64,000 bases of DNA, from the NCBI GenBank assembly GCA_003599235.1, contig QZJE01000013.1:142536-206535 (forward strand), given 5' to 3'. Source of the DNA: Actinomycetota bacterium (GTDB lineage Bacteria > Actinomycetota > Aquicultoria > SURF-47). This document shows positions 15,525 to 24,412 of this stretch, one piece after another (positions within the stretch are counted from its first letter, which is position 1; each line of letters opens with the position of its first letter). The notes under the pieces were generated by a model that saw only the letters and a program-made list of their open reading frames with translations, was not told the origin of the DNA and made no database searches. Position numbers and translations under genes: made by a program.

Positions 15525-18119
15525 TTACTCTTTCGCCTCTAACCAATTCTTACCGAAATGAATATCCACCAAAGGTTTTGGAGTTAAGGGGGTAGTGTTC
15601 TCCATAAGGTCTTTAACCGTAGCTTCAGCTACCGTTCTTTCAAGAGAAGGTACTTCGAAGATTAGTTCGTCGTGGACCTGCAGAACCATCCTAGTTAACA
15701 ACCCTTTTTCCTGCAGCTCTTTTTCAATAGCTATCATAGCCACCTTGATGATATCGGCCGCACTGCCTTGCATGACGGCATTTACGGCAGTACGTTCACC
15801 AAAGTTTCTTATTCTAATATCACCGCTCTTTAACTCATCAATAAACCGACGACGCCCATATAATGTAGCAACATATCCATCTTTATAAGCTTGCTTTATA
15901 AGATTATCGATAAATTCCCTAACATCCGGATAGCGCTTAAAATATTTCTGTATATAAGTAGCTGCTTCCTCATGGCTGATTCCTAGTTGCTCGGATAATC
16001 CGTGAGCCGATATTCCGTAAACAATCCCGAAGTTTACAGCCTTGGCACGGTACCTTAGCTCGGAAGTGACTTTATCTAAAGACACCCCAAATACCTCTGC
16101 GGCGGTGGCAGTATGAATATCATGCCCTGACTCGAAAGCTTTAATCAGAGCCTTATCTTTAGATAAGTGAGATAAAATCCTTAGTTCTATTTGCGAATAA
16201 TCGGCCACCATCAACTCATCAGTAGTATTAGCCGGCACAAAAGATTTGCGTATTTCCCGGCCAATTTCGGTTCTAACAGGAATATTCTGCAGATTAGGAT
16301 TATGGCTAGAAAGCCTGCCGGTAGCTGTTCCCTCCTGATTAAAGCAGGTATGTAAGCGCTTAGTTTTCTTATCTACCAGCGCAGGCAAAGCATCAATATA
16401 AGTGGATTTTAGTTTAGCTAACTCTCTGTAATTGATAATGGCTTCGATTATCGGATGCTCATTTATCAATTTGAGCAGCACAGAGGAATCGGTAGAAAAA
16501 CCGGTCTTAGTCTTTTTTGATGTCTTTAGTTTTAACTTTTCAAACAAAACCTGGCTTAACTGTTGTGGAGAATTGATATTAAAATCCTCTTCTGCATATT
16601 CAAATATCTGATGTTGTAAACCATCGATCATTGAACTTAATTGCTCTGAGTATTTCTTAAGCTCGGCTACATCAATGCCAACCCCGCGAAACTCGACATT
16701 GGCCAACACCGGCAGCAAAGCTAGCTCTATTTCATAATAAACTTTTTCTAAATTAAGCTCTTTTAGCTCTTTTTTTAATATCGGCTGAAGCTTTTCGGCA
16801 ACAACTACTGATTCCGCTGGGTGCCCATCTTCCTTGTCAGCCAAATTAAGCCCGAGATATTGATAAGCCAACCTTTTTAGTGAATAATCAGCTCCCGGCC
16901 TAATTAAATAAGCAGCCAGTCGGCAATCAAATGTAAGATTTTTAAGCTCTATCCCCTCAAAAAGCAAGTTAAGGATAGTTTCTTTGCTAGCAAAGGCTAT
17001 TTTTGTAATATCGGATTCTAGCACTTCTTTTAAGCTAGCCAGAGCAGACACACCTAGCTTCTCTATCGATACACCGTACACTTGAGTGCCTATTCCAAAA
17101 TAAAGCTCTTTTATTTGGTGATTTTCTGAATTAGAACTAAAAGAAATTACTTGCGATCCTTTAAGCTTATCCACTAATTTTTCTAGGGCTTGTATATCTT
17201 TAATCTCCTCAAGTTTTACTTGGAAAACCTCAGTAGCTTCAGTTTCAGGACTTATCTCTTTAACCCGTTGCAATAGAGTTCCAAACTCTAAATTATGAAA
17301 GGTCTCCTCTGCCTTATCTAAATCCCAGCCAAGAGCACAGAGACCATAATCCACATCTACCGGCACATCTAAAATAGCGGTAGCCACTTTTTTGCTGTCT
17401 TTAGCTTGCTCAGCGTATTCTTTGAGAGAAGCCTTTAGTTTCTCACCTTTAATTTCGTCGGCATGCTCTAAAACATCCTCTAAGCTTCCGTATTCTAAAA
17501 TAAGTTTGGTGGCTGTTTTTTCACCGACGCCAGGCACTCCGGGAATATTATCTGAAGGATCACCCTTAAGTCCCAACATATCCAGCATCTTCTCAGGCCC
17601 AACACCATATCGCTCAACAACTTTTTTACGATCGTAGACCACAATATCGCTAATTCCTTTTCTGGTAGTCATTACTTTGACATTATCGTTAATCAACTGA
17701 AAAGCATCTTTGTCGCCGGTGACAATGATTACTTCATGGCCCTCTTTGGCTGCTTGGGTAGCAATAGTGGCTAAAACATCATCGGCCTCGAAGCCGGGGG
17801 ACTCATAGATGGGAATGTTAAGGGACTCTAAGACTTCTTTAACCAGGGGGAATTGATGCCTGATATCTTCAGGTGAAGCCGCCCGGTGAGCTTTATACTC
17901 CTGCAATATCTCTTCGCGAAAAGTGGCCCTTCCCGAATCAAAAGCCACCGCCAGACAATCCGGCTTTTCATTTTTAATAAGATTAATAAGCATGCTGGTA
18001 AAACCATAAACAGCATTGGTTACCACTCCGGATTTAGTAGTCAGAGTAGTCGGCAGAGCATAATATGCCCGGTAGAGCAGACTATTTCCGTCGATGATGA
18101 CTAGTTTGTGTTTGGGCAT
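15525..18119 (-). CDS. polA: DNA polymerase I
   Basis: An 864-residue protein with three domains. The 5' nuclease spans about 1-290 (LVIIDGNSLLYRAYYALP; ESPGFEADDVLAT; LGLKGDPSDNIPGVPGVG). A 3'-5' exonuclease-like domain spans about 305-480. The A-family polymerase is C-terminal (DYSQIELRILSHLS motif A, RYRAKAVNFGIVYG motif B, LQVHDELIFEVP motif C). In the exonuclease domain the expected DxE metal ligands are not seen (the strand reads SQVISFSSNSE), so proofreading is probably lost, as in many Gram-positive PolA proteins. It acts in Okazaki processing and repair synthesis. It is followed after 8 bp upstream by glnA on the same strand. Confidence 0.96.
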   Translation of the reverse strand: MPKHKLVIIDGNSLLYRAYYALPTTLTTKSGVVTNAVYGFTSMLINLIKNEKPDCLAVAFDSGRATFREEILQEYKAHRAASPEDIRHQFPLVKEVLESLNIPIYESPGFEADDVLATIATQAAKEGHEVIIVTGDKDAFQLINDNVKVMTTRKGISDIVVYDRKKVVERYGVGPEKMLDMLGLKGDPSDNIPGVPGVGEKTATKLILEYGSLEDVLEHADEIKGEKLKASLKEYAEQAKDSKKVATAILDVPVDVDYGLCALGWDLDKAEETFHNLEFGTLLQRVKEISPETEATEVFQVKLEEIKDIQALEKLVDKLKGSQVISFSSNSENHQIKELYFGIGTQVYGVSIEKLGVSALASLKEVLESDITKIAFASKETILNLLFEGIELKNLTFDCRLAAYLIRPGADYSLKRLAYQYLGLNLADKEDGHPAESVVVAEKLQPILKKELKELNLEKVYYEIELALLPVLANVEFRGVGIDVAELKKYSEQLSSMIDGLQHQIFEYAEEDFNINSPQQLSQVLFEKLKLKTSKKTKTGFSTDSSVLLKLINEHPIIEAIINYRELAKLKSTYIDALPALVDKKTKRLHTCFNQEGTATGRLSSHNPNLQNIPVRTEIGREIRKSFVPANTTDELMVADYSQIELRILSHLSKDKALIKAFESGHDIHTATAAEVFGVSLDKVTSELRYRAKAVNFGIVYGISAHGLSEQLGISHEEAATYIQKYFKRYPDVREFIDNLIKQAYKDGYVATLYGRRRFIDELKSGDIRIRNFGERTAVNAVMQGSAADIIKVAMIAIEKELQEKGLLTRMVLQVHDELIFEVPSLERTVAEATVKDLMENTTPLTPKPLVDIHFGKNWLEAKE

Positions 18120-18126
18120 GCTGCCA

Positions 18127-19458
18127 TTATAGCACTGGCAGGAACTTATCTAACTCCCACTGACTGACTTGCAGACGGTATTCATCCCATTCCTGCTCTT
18201 TAAGAGTAACAAAACGGTTAAAGACGTGATCGCCAAGAGTTTTTCTTACTAGCTCAGACTTCTTGGTGTGCTCAACAGCCTCACCTAAGCTTTCAGGCAG
18301 TTGGTCCACGCCCATCTCCAAGCGCTTCTCATCACTGAACTCATAGAGGTTCTGCTCGATAGGATCAGCCAATTTGTACTTTTTCTCGATGCCTTCAAGG
18401 CCAGCTGCCAGCATAACAGCAAAGGTCAAATAAGGATTACAAGCCGGGTCCGGACAACGCAACTCGCAACGAGTAGCCTTTTCCATGCCTGGATGATACA
18501 TCGGCACTCTAATTAAAGCCGAGCGGTTTCTCCTAGACCAGCTTAGATAAACCGGCGCTTCATAGCCTGGAACTAAGCGCTTGTAAGAGTTAACCCATTG
18601 GGCAAAGATAGAGCTAATTTCTTTAGCATGCTTTAATTGACCAGCAATAAAAGACTTAGCGGTATCAGATAGATGATATTTGTCTTTAGCATCAAAGAAG
18701 GCATTCTTGCTGCCTTTAAACAAAGACTGGTGAGTATGCATACCGCTGCCGTTTTCTCCAAAAATTGGCTTAGGCATAAAAGTGGCATAGACACCGTGCT
18801 TTTGGGCTATTTCTTTAACTACCAAGCGGTAAGTTAATACATCATCAGCCATTTTTAGGGCATCAGCATAGCGCATGTCGATTTCATGCTGGCTGGGAGC
18901 AACCTCGTGGTGACTGTACTCGACACCAATACCCATTTTTTGCAGAGCAAACACGGTATCTCGGCGCAGGTCAGAGGCAACGTCCAATGGGGTTAGGTCA
19001 AAATACGAGCCTTTATCTAAAACTTCAGTACCCTCAGCATCTTTAAAATAAAAGAACTCTAATTCGGGGCCGATGTAGAAATGATCAAAGCCCATCTTTT
19101 TAGCTTTATCCAGCACCTTTCTAAGCACATAGCGCGGATCGCCTTCATAGGGCTCCCTGTCCGGAGTTAATACATTGCATATCATCCGGCCAACCGCTTT
19201 TTCTTCCGGGCGCCAAGGCAATATCTGGAAGGTGTCTAGGTCCGGCATGGCAATCATGTCTGATTCTTCAATGTCTTGAAAGCCGGTAATGGAACTGCCA
19301 TCAAAGCCCATACCGGCCTCTAAAGCATTGGGTAGCTCTTCTTTTGTAATAGCAAAACTCTTTAGAACCCCTAAAATGTCGGTAAACCAAAAACGGATAA
19401 ACTCAACGTCGTTATCCTTAACCATCTTTAAAATCTGTTGTTTAGTCATCTTAGCCAT
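18127..19458 (-). CDS. glnA: Glutamine synthetase type I (443 residues)
   Basis: Makes glutamine from glutamate, ammonia and ATP. Seen in order: the beta-grasp N-terminal domain with FWFTDILG and MGFDGSSITGF, the catalytic domain with [38 protein letters not shown] and the ATP/glutamate site [18 protein letters not shown]. At 443 residues it matches the GSI-alpha group, which is feedback-inhibited rather than adenylylated. A ribosome site TGGAGG lies eight bases before ATG. The 82-bp element A (19541-19622) lies about 80 bp upstream. It belongs to a nitrogen island with a second glutamine synthetase, PII and Amt genes. Confidence 0.95.
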   Translation of the reverse strand: MAKMTKQQILKMVKDNDVEFIRFWFTDILGVLKSFAITKEELPNALEAGMGFDGSSITGFQDIEESDMIAMPDLDTFQILPWRPEEKAVGRMICNVLTPDREPYEGDPRYVLRKVLDKAKKMGFDHFYIGPELEFFYFKDAEGTEVLDKGSYFDLTPLDVASDLRRDTVFALQKMGIGVEYSHHEVAPSQHEIDMRYADALKMADDVLTYRLVVKEIAQKHGVYATFMPKPIFGENGSGMHTHQSLFKGSKNAFFDAKDKYHLSDTAKSFIAGQLKHAKEISSIFAQWVNSYKRLVPGYEAPVYLSWSRRNRSALIRVPMYHPGMEKATRCELRCPDPACNPYLTFAVMLAAGLEGIEKKYKLADPIEQNLYEFSDEKRLEMGVDQLPESLGEAVEHTKKSELVRKTLGDHVFNRFVTLKEQEWDEYRLQVSQWELDKFLPVL

Positions 19459-19540
19459 TTGTTTTCCTCCATTAGAAATCGATAGTTTCGATAATACGAT
19501 AATTAGAGGCTGGTGGCTAGTAGTTCTCTAAGTAAGCTAA

Positions 19541-19622
19541 GGGGTGGCACGCCGGTGGCTTTCGGCCGCGCGCAAGTTAACCTGAGCACGGCGAAAGACT
19601 TCCGGGGTGACAGGACCCCGAG
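19541..19622 (-). repeat. Element A, copy of 82-bp element before glnA
   Basis: An 82-bp G/C-rich sequence (plus strand GGGGTGGCACGCC to GACAGGACCCCGAG) is repeated at 23989-24069 with one base change and one single-base indel. Its ends are inverted (GGGGT/ACCCC) and the inside can form a stem (GCCGGTGGCTTTCGGC). Both copies have the same orientation, upstream of glnA and upstream of amt. It may be a structured RNA leader or a recent copy of a mobile palindrome. Confidence 0.7.
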
Positions 19623-19637
19623 GAATGAAACGACAAA

Positions 19638-20351
19638 CTAAAAGTTAGGAATTTCAGGTAGTTGGCGTTTGTGCTCGCTTACCTTATGCATATACTCAAT
19701 TTTCTCTTTACTGACTTCATCAGCAGAGCCGCTAAGAATATATTCATCAAGCACTTTGTAGCTTATCCCCATCTCTTTTTCGTCTTCTTGGTCGTCCCAC
19801 AGACCAGCCGAAGGAGGCTTGACGATAATGTCTTCTGGAACACCCAGCTCTTTTGCTAACTGATAAACTTCTTTTTTAACCAAGTTAGCTAACGGCAAAA
19901 GATCAACACCGCCATCTCCGTATTTAGTATAGTAACCAACAGTCAGCTCGCTTTTGTTGCCGGTTCCCACTACCAAATAGTTAAGACGATTAGCAAAATA
20001 ATACAGAGTAAGCATCCGAAAGCGAGGTTTGATATTAGCCAGCGCCAGGTGTTTAGTAGCTGCTTCTAAGTCATCATCAGGCAAAGAACCAAGAAAGCTG
20101 TCGCAAGTATTACCTAAATCAACTCCCCGGTAATTTAAATCGAATTTCTCAACTACCTTCAAGGCATCAATTTTATCTTGGGGATTGCTGTAACAAGGCA
20201 TGAGCACTGCCAGAGATTGTTCAGGAAAAGCTTGCTTGCATAAAGCAGCAGTTACCGCCGAATCGATGCCACCAGATAAACCACATACTAAACCTAATGC
20301 ATTAGATTCTTTCGCTTTGTCTTTTAACCATCCTATTAGTTTATCTTTCAT
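19638..20351 (-). CDS. nadE: NH3-dependent NAD+ synthetase
   Basis: A protein of 237 residues from ATG 20351, with GGGG six bases ahead. It amidates nicotinate adenine dinucleotide to NAD+. The PP-loop motif GLSGGIDSAVTAALC is near residue 25, and VVGTGNKSELTVGYYTKYGDGG and PSAGLWDDQEDEKEMGISY are family landmarks. No glutaminase (nitrilase) domain is present, so the enzyme must use free ammonia. This suits its place between two glutamine synthetase genes in an ammonium-handling cluster. Length is normal for the short form. Confidence 0.95.
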   Translation of the reverse strand: MKDKLIGWLKDKAKESNALGLVCGLSGGIDSAVTAALCKQAFPEQSLAVLMPCYSNPQDKIDALKVVEKFDLNYRGVDLGNTCDSFLGSLPDDDLEAATKHLALANIKPRFRMLTLYYFANRLNYLVVGTGNKSELTVGYYTKYGDGGVDLLPLANLVKKEVYQLAKELGVPEDIIVKPPSAGLWDDQEDEKEMGISYKVLDEYILSGSADEVSKEKIEYMHKVSEHKRQLPEIPNF

Positions 20352-20405
20352 AGCCAACCCCTGAACTTATATAGTATCAACTCTTGGCTTGTTGTAAACA
20401 TAATT

Positions 20406-20446
20406 GCTCCTTAAGGCTTGCCTACCCAACAAACCCTAAGGAGCAG
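20406..20446 (-). terminator. Hairpin between glnA2 and nadE
   Basis: GCTCCTTAAGG and CCTAAGGAGC pair with one bulge around a 17-nt loop. On the minus strand it follows glnA2 and is trailed by a short AT-rich run, so it could be a weak terminator. Confidence 0.4.
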
Positions 20447-20455
20447 AGCTACTCT

Positions 20456-20492
20456 GGTGACAGTCACCGAATAACAGAACGGTAACAGTCAC
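20456..20492. repeat. R2-type GGTGACAG repeat, degenerate
   Basis: GGTGACAGTCACC is followed about 24 bases later by GGTAACAGTCAC. The first part is the left end of the R2 family described near 49.9 and 53.7 kb. It lies six bases from the glnA2 stop codon. Confidence 0.5.
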
Positions 20493-20497
20493 ACAGA

Positions 20498-21919
20498 TTA
20501 AATATCAAAATATAGGTAGAACTCGTATGGATGAGGGCGCAATCTTAGAGCATCGATTTCATTTTCTCTTTTATACTCAATCCATACGTCAATAACGTCT
20601 TGAGTAAAGACGTCACCCTCCAGTAAGAACTTGTGATCTTTTTCTAAAGCATTAATAGCCTCACCCAAGCTGCTTGGAACTTGAGGTATAGCCTTAGATT
20701 CAGCCGTGCTTAGCTCAAAAATGTCCACGTTATCCATAGGCTTGCTTGGCTCGGTTTTATTTTTTATGCCATCCAGGCCAGCCATAAGCATAGCTGAGAA
20801 AGCCAAGTAAGGGTTACTGGAAGCATCCGGCGGCCTAAACTCGACCCTTCTGGCGTTAGGACTATCGCTATACATCGGGATTCTAACAGCTGCACTTCTG
20901 TTTCTCATGGAATAAACCAAGTTAACAGGTGCTTCATAACCCGGAACTAATCTCTTATAAGAGTTAGTGGTAGGAGCAGCAAAAGCCAGCACGGCTGGAG
21001 CATGCTTTAATAATCCACCGATATACCAACGAGCGGTATCGCTAAGCATTGCGTAACCTTTTTTGTCATAAAAAAGGTTGGTTTTGCCTTTCCATAAAGA
21101 CTGGTGAGTATGCATGCCACTTCCGTTATCCATAAAAATCGGCTTAGGCATAAAAGTGGCAACTTTGTTATGGGCCCTAGCTATATTTTTAACGATATAC
21201 TTGTATAGCAGCAGATTATCAGCTACATCTACTAACTTACCATACCTCATATCAATCTCAGCTTGGCCGGCGGTTGCTACCTCATGATGATGAACCTCGA
21301 TAGGGATACCGGCATCTATCATAGCCAGCATCATTTCTGTTCTCAGATCTTGCATGGAATCGTGGGGTGGCACCGGAAAATAACCCTCTTTGTAACGGGG
21401 TTTATAACCAAGATTAGGCTGCTCGTCTTTGCCAGTATTCCAATCACCTTCGCTAGAATCGATAAAGTAGTAACCGGCGTTTTCTGTTTGGTCGAAGCGA
21501 ATATCGTCAAAAACAAAAAACTCAGCCTCGGGACCAAAATAAGCAGCATCAGCAATACCTGTACTCTTTACATATTTTTCGGCTTTCTTAGCAATGTATC
21601 TCGGGTCCCTGGTGTAGGCTTCCTTAGTGATAGGGTCATAGATGTCGCAGATGATACTTAAAGTTGGCTCTTTAGCCACCGGATCAATCATAGCAGTAGC
21701 AGCATCCGGCATTAAAATCATGTCGGACTCTTGAATCTTTTGAAAGCCCCTGATAGAGCTGCCGTCAAAACCAATGCCTTCTTTCCAAATACTTTCGGAG
21801 TGCGTGAGCTCAGTGGCCGGTATAGAAAAATGCTGCCAAAGGCCTGGCAAGTCATTGAACTTAAAGTCAACAACTCTAATTTTCTTATCCTTGATTAGTT
21901 TCTTTACGCTTTCTGGCAT
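20498..21919 (-). CDS. Glutamine synthetase type I, second copy
   Basis: A 473-residue type I enzyme close to the E. coli (GSI-beta) form. It has [58 protein letters not shown] and [18 protein letters not shown]. The region around the adenylylation tyrosine (NLYDLPPEE in E. coli) reads [10 protein letters not shown] here, so the tyrosine is a phenylalanine and adenylylation control is probably absent. AGGAGG lies five bases before ATG. The leader contains an R2 repeat (21939-21997). It probably serves a different ammonium regime from the 443-residue enzyme next door. Confidence 0.94.
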   Translation of the reverse strand: MPESVKKLIKDKKIRVVDFKFNDLPGLWQHFSIPATELTHSESIWKEGIGFDGSSIRGFQKIQESDMILMPDAATAMIDPVAKEPTLSIICDIYDPITKEAYTRDPRYIAKKAEKYVKSTGIADAAYFGPEAEFFVFDDIRFDQTENAGYYFIDSSEGDWNTGKDEQPNLGYKPRYKEGYFPVPPHDSMQDLRTEMMLAMIDAGIPIEVHHHEVATAGQAEIDMRYGKLVDVADNLLLYKYIVKNIARAHNKVATFMPKPIFMDNGSGMHTHQSLWKGKTNLFYDKKGYAMLSDTARWYIGGLLKHAPAVLAFAAPTTNSYKRLVPGYEAPVNLVYSMRNRSAAVRIPMYSDSPNARRVEFRPPDASSNPYLAFSAMLMAGLDGIKNKTEPSKPMDNVDIFELSTAESKAIPQVPSSLGEAINALEKDHKFLLEGDVFTQDVIDVWIEYKRENEIDALRLRPHPYEFYLYFDI

Positions 21920-21938
21920 ATATCCTCCTTGTATAAAC

Positions 21939-21997
21939 CGGTGACAGTCACCAGCTGTTTTTGCTGCTTAAACCTCACATCGTATATGACTGTCACC
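21939..21997. repeat. R2 repeat in the glnA2 leader
   Basis: It starts CGGTGACAGTCACCAGC and ends CGTATATGACTGTCACC, giving inverted ends GGTGACAGT/ACTGTCACC. The ends match the R2 copies at 49929, 53702 and 58791, while the core differs. Confidence 0.6.
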
Positions 21998-22083
21998 AAA
22001 TTATCTATTAAATAGGCAAGCAATTCGTTATACTTATGTATAGGATTTAAGGCTTTTAGGTTGTACTAAAGTACAAAACGAAA

Positions 22084-22495
<412 letters not shown>

Positions 22496-22549
22496 CCCAA
22501 AACTGACAACCCAGTACTCGACTCACTACTCACAACTTACTACTCACTA

Positions 22550-23839
22550 CTAGTTCTTAACTACCGCTGGATCTATTTTAGCCGGTGATAATAATCTCTC
22601 GGTTTGGCCATCAAAATACATGCCAATTTCTCCATGTTGAGATAGATCCAGTCCAGCTTGTTCGTCTTCTAAGTCGGCCCTTACTCCCACAGCTAAATCT
22701 ATGACCTTAAAGATAACAAATGTCATCGCTGCCGAGAAGGCAATGGTGACCACAATAGCTAAAGCCTGTGTGCCAAGCAATGAAGGATTTCCGTAAAGTA
22801 GCCCGTCAGCACCGTTCGGGTTAAGAGCTTTGGAAGCAAAAATGCCGGTGGCCAAAGCTCCCAGAGTTCCTCCTGCAAAGTGCACCCCAACCACATCTAG
22901 TGAATCATCATAGCCCAGCTTAAACTTAACGCTAATTGCAAAGTAACAAACGATGCCAACCGTTAAGCCGATAATAATGGCTGCCAAGGGGCTGACAAAA
23001 CCGGCTCCTGGGGTAATACCTACTAGTCCGGCTACCGCCCCACTAGCTGCCCCAAGCATAGTTGGCTTGCCGTCTTTTAACCATTCCAGAGTCAACCAGC
23101 TCAAGCTAGCTGCGGCCGCCCCTAAGTTAGTGGTCATAAAAGCCAGCGAGGTAAGTCCGCCGGAGGATAAAGCACTGCCGGCATTAAAACCAAACCAGCC
23201 GAACCACAGGATAGCCGTTCCAATTAAAGTCATGGTGATGTTGTGCGGATGAAAAGACTCTTGTAAAAAACCTTTTCTTTTACCAATTATTAAAGCTGTT
23301 ACAAGCGCGGCGATACCGGAGCTGATATGCACTACCGTTCCTCCGGCAAAATCTAGCGCTCCCAAGTTTCTAATCCAGCCGTCAACTCCCCAAACCCAGT
23401 GAGCGATGGGAGCATATACCAGCAGAGACCACAAAGTTATAAAAATCATATAGGCTTTGAATTTGATACGCTCGGCAAAAGCACCGCTGATAAGAGCTGG
23501 AGTGATAACAGCAAACATGCCTTGATAAACTACAAAAGCATAGCCGGGAATAGTAGGGGCATAGTCTTTGATGGGTGACTGGCTAATTCCTTGCAGTCCA
23601 ATATATTTCAGAGAACCAATTATGTGCCACTTATCTGGCCCGAAAGCTAAAGTATAGCCGCATAAAACCCAAAGAACCGAAACCACCCCTAAGGCAATGA
23701 AGCTATGCATCAATGTAGAGAGCACATTTTTACTTCTAACCATTCCTCCGTAAAAAAGTGCCAGCCCCGGTGTCATAAACATTACCAGAGCCGCTGAAAT
23801 TAAAATAAACGCGGTGTCGCCACTGTTAATGGCTTGCAT
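22550..23839 (-). CDS. amt: Ammonium transporter, Amt family (1)
   Basis: A 429-residue Amt channel with about eleven membrane helices. Family landmarks are FYGGMVRSKNVLSTLMHSF at the N terminus, DFAGGTVVHISSGIAAL, the pore region GWFGFNAGSAL, and VVGVHFAGGTLGALATGIF near the C terminus, which holds the second pore histidine. The C-terminal tail DLEDEQAGLDLSQHGEIGMY is the usual cytoplasmic regulatory tail. It lies before a PII gene on the same strand. The leader can form a 12-bp pairing that covers the ribosome site. It gathers ammonium for the two glutamine synthetases and NadE. Confidence 0.95.
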   Translation of the reverse strand: MQAINSGDTAFILISAALVMFMTPGLALFYGGMVRSKNVLSTLMHSFIALGVVSVLWVLCGYTLAFGPDKWHIIGSLKYIGLQGISQSPIKDYAPTIPGYAFVVYQGMFAVITPALISGAFAERIKFKAYMIFITLWSLLVYAPIAHWVWGVDGWIRNLGALDFAGGTVVHISSGIAALVTALIIGKRKGFLQESFHPHNITMTLIGTAILWFGWFGFNAGSALSSGGLTSLAFMTTNLGAAAASLSWLTLEWLKDGKPTMLGAASGAVAGLVGITPGAGFVSPLAAIIIGLTVGIVCYFAISVKFKLGYDDSLDVVGVHFAGGTLGALATGIFASKALNPNGADGLLYGNPSLLGTQALAIVVTIAFSAAMTFVIFKVIDLAVGVRADLEDEQAGLDLSQHGEIGMYFDGQTERLLSPAKIDPAVVKN

Positions 23840-23840
23840 A

Positions 23841-23948
23841 AGGCATCCCCTCTTTTACTTGTTTTCGTTAATTTTAGGGATACCTGACTAAAAAGTTATT
23901 GGCCAGATGAACAAAATGAGGGGATGCCTCTTTATCCACCTGGCCAAT
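23841..23948 (-). promoter_or_regulatory. Candidate pseudoknot leader of amt
   Basis: Two perfect inverted repeats interlock. Stem 1: CTGGCCAAT-type arms at 23898-23906 and 23940-23948 (9 bp). Stem 2: 12 bp between 23918-23929, which lies in the loop of stem 1, and 23841-23852, which contains the ribosome site (minus strand GAGGGGATGCCT, then TATG). Folded together they form an H-type pseudoknot that hides the ribosome site of amt. This is the usual geometry of translational riboswitches. No known class was recognised. Confidence 0.6.
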
Positions 23949-23988
23949 TTATTACACTTTACCTGCCATATTAACGTATTATTATCGA

Positions 23989-24069
23989 GGGGTGGCACGC
24001 CGGTGGCTTTCGGCGCGCGCAAGTTAACCTGAGCACGGCGAAAGACTTCCGGAGTGACAGGACCCCGAG
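23989..24069 (-). repeat. Element B, second copy of 82-bp element
   Basis: Nearly identical to element A (19541-19622), differing by one base and one missing C. It starts one base after the stop codon of the second PII gene and ends about 40 bp before the amt pseudoknot leader, in the same orientation as A relative to the downstream gene. Confidence 0.7.
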
Positions 24070-24070
24070 C

Positions 24071-24412
24071 TTAGGTTAATGTCTCTGTTCCTTTCTCGCC
24101 GGTTCTAATCCTAACTGTCTCTTCTATGTTGGAGATAAAAATCTTGCCGTCTCCAATTTGGCCGGTACGAGCATTTTCAACAATAGCTTCTACTGCCTGC
24201 TCCACCATCTCATCAGGAATAATAGTCTTTAGTTCTACTTTGGGCCGTAAGTTAATAGTTACTTTGCTACCCCGGTATGTTTCAGTGTAGCCTTTTTGCT
24301 TACCGGCTCCTCTTACTTCAACGATAGTCATTCCTTTAACCCCTACATCGTTTAAGGCTTGCTTTACTTTCTCTAACTGACTATGTCTAAAAACCGCCTC
24401 TATTTTCTTCAT
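24071..24412 (-). CDS. PII-like nitrogen regulatory protein, T-loop variant
   Basis: A 113-residue PII protein with intact ligand signature TGQIGDGKIFI and C-terminal VRIRTGEKG. The T-loop reads YRGSKVTINLRPKV, so the Tyr51 used for uridylylation or adenylylation in other bacteria is a valine. Control by covalent modification is therefore unlikely; binding of 2-oxoglutarate and nucleotides should remain. The start codon overlaps the stop of the second amt gene (ATGA), so the two are translationally coupled. The likely partner is that Amt channel. Confidence 0.92.
   Translation of the reverse strand: MKKIEAVFRHSQLEKVKQALNDVGVKGMTIVEVRGAGKQKGYTETYRGSKVTINLRPKVELKTIIPDEMVEQAVEAIVENARTGQIGDGKIFISNIEETVRIRTGEKGTETLT

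Noticed and set aside
19541-19622. Element A considered as the known glnA glutamine riboswitch
   Set aside because: I could not find the conserved core of that class. Only position agrees, so it is reported as an unassigned element.
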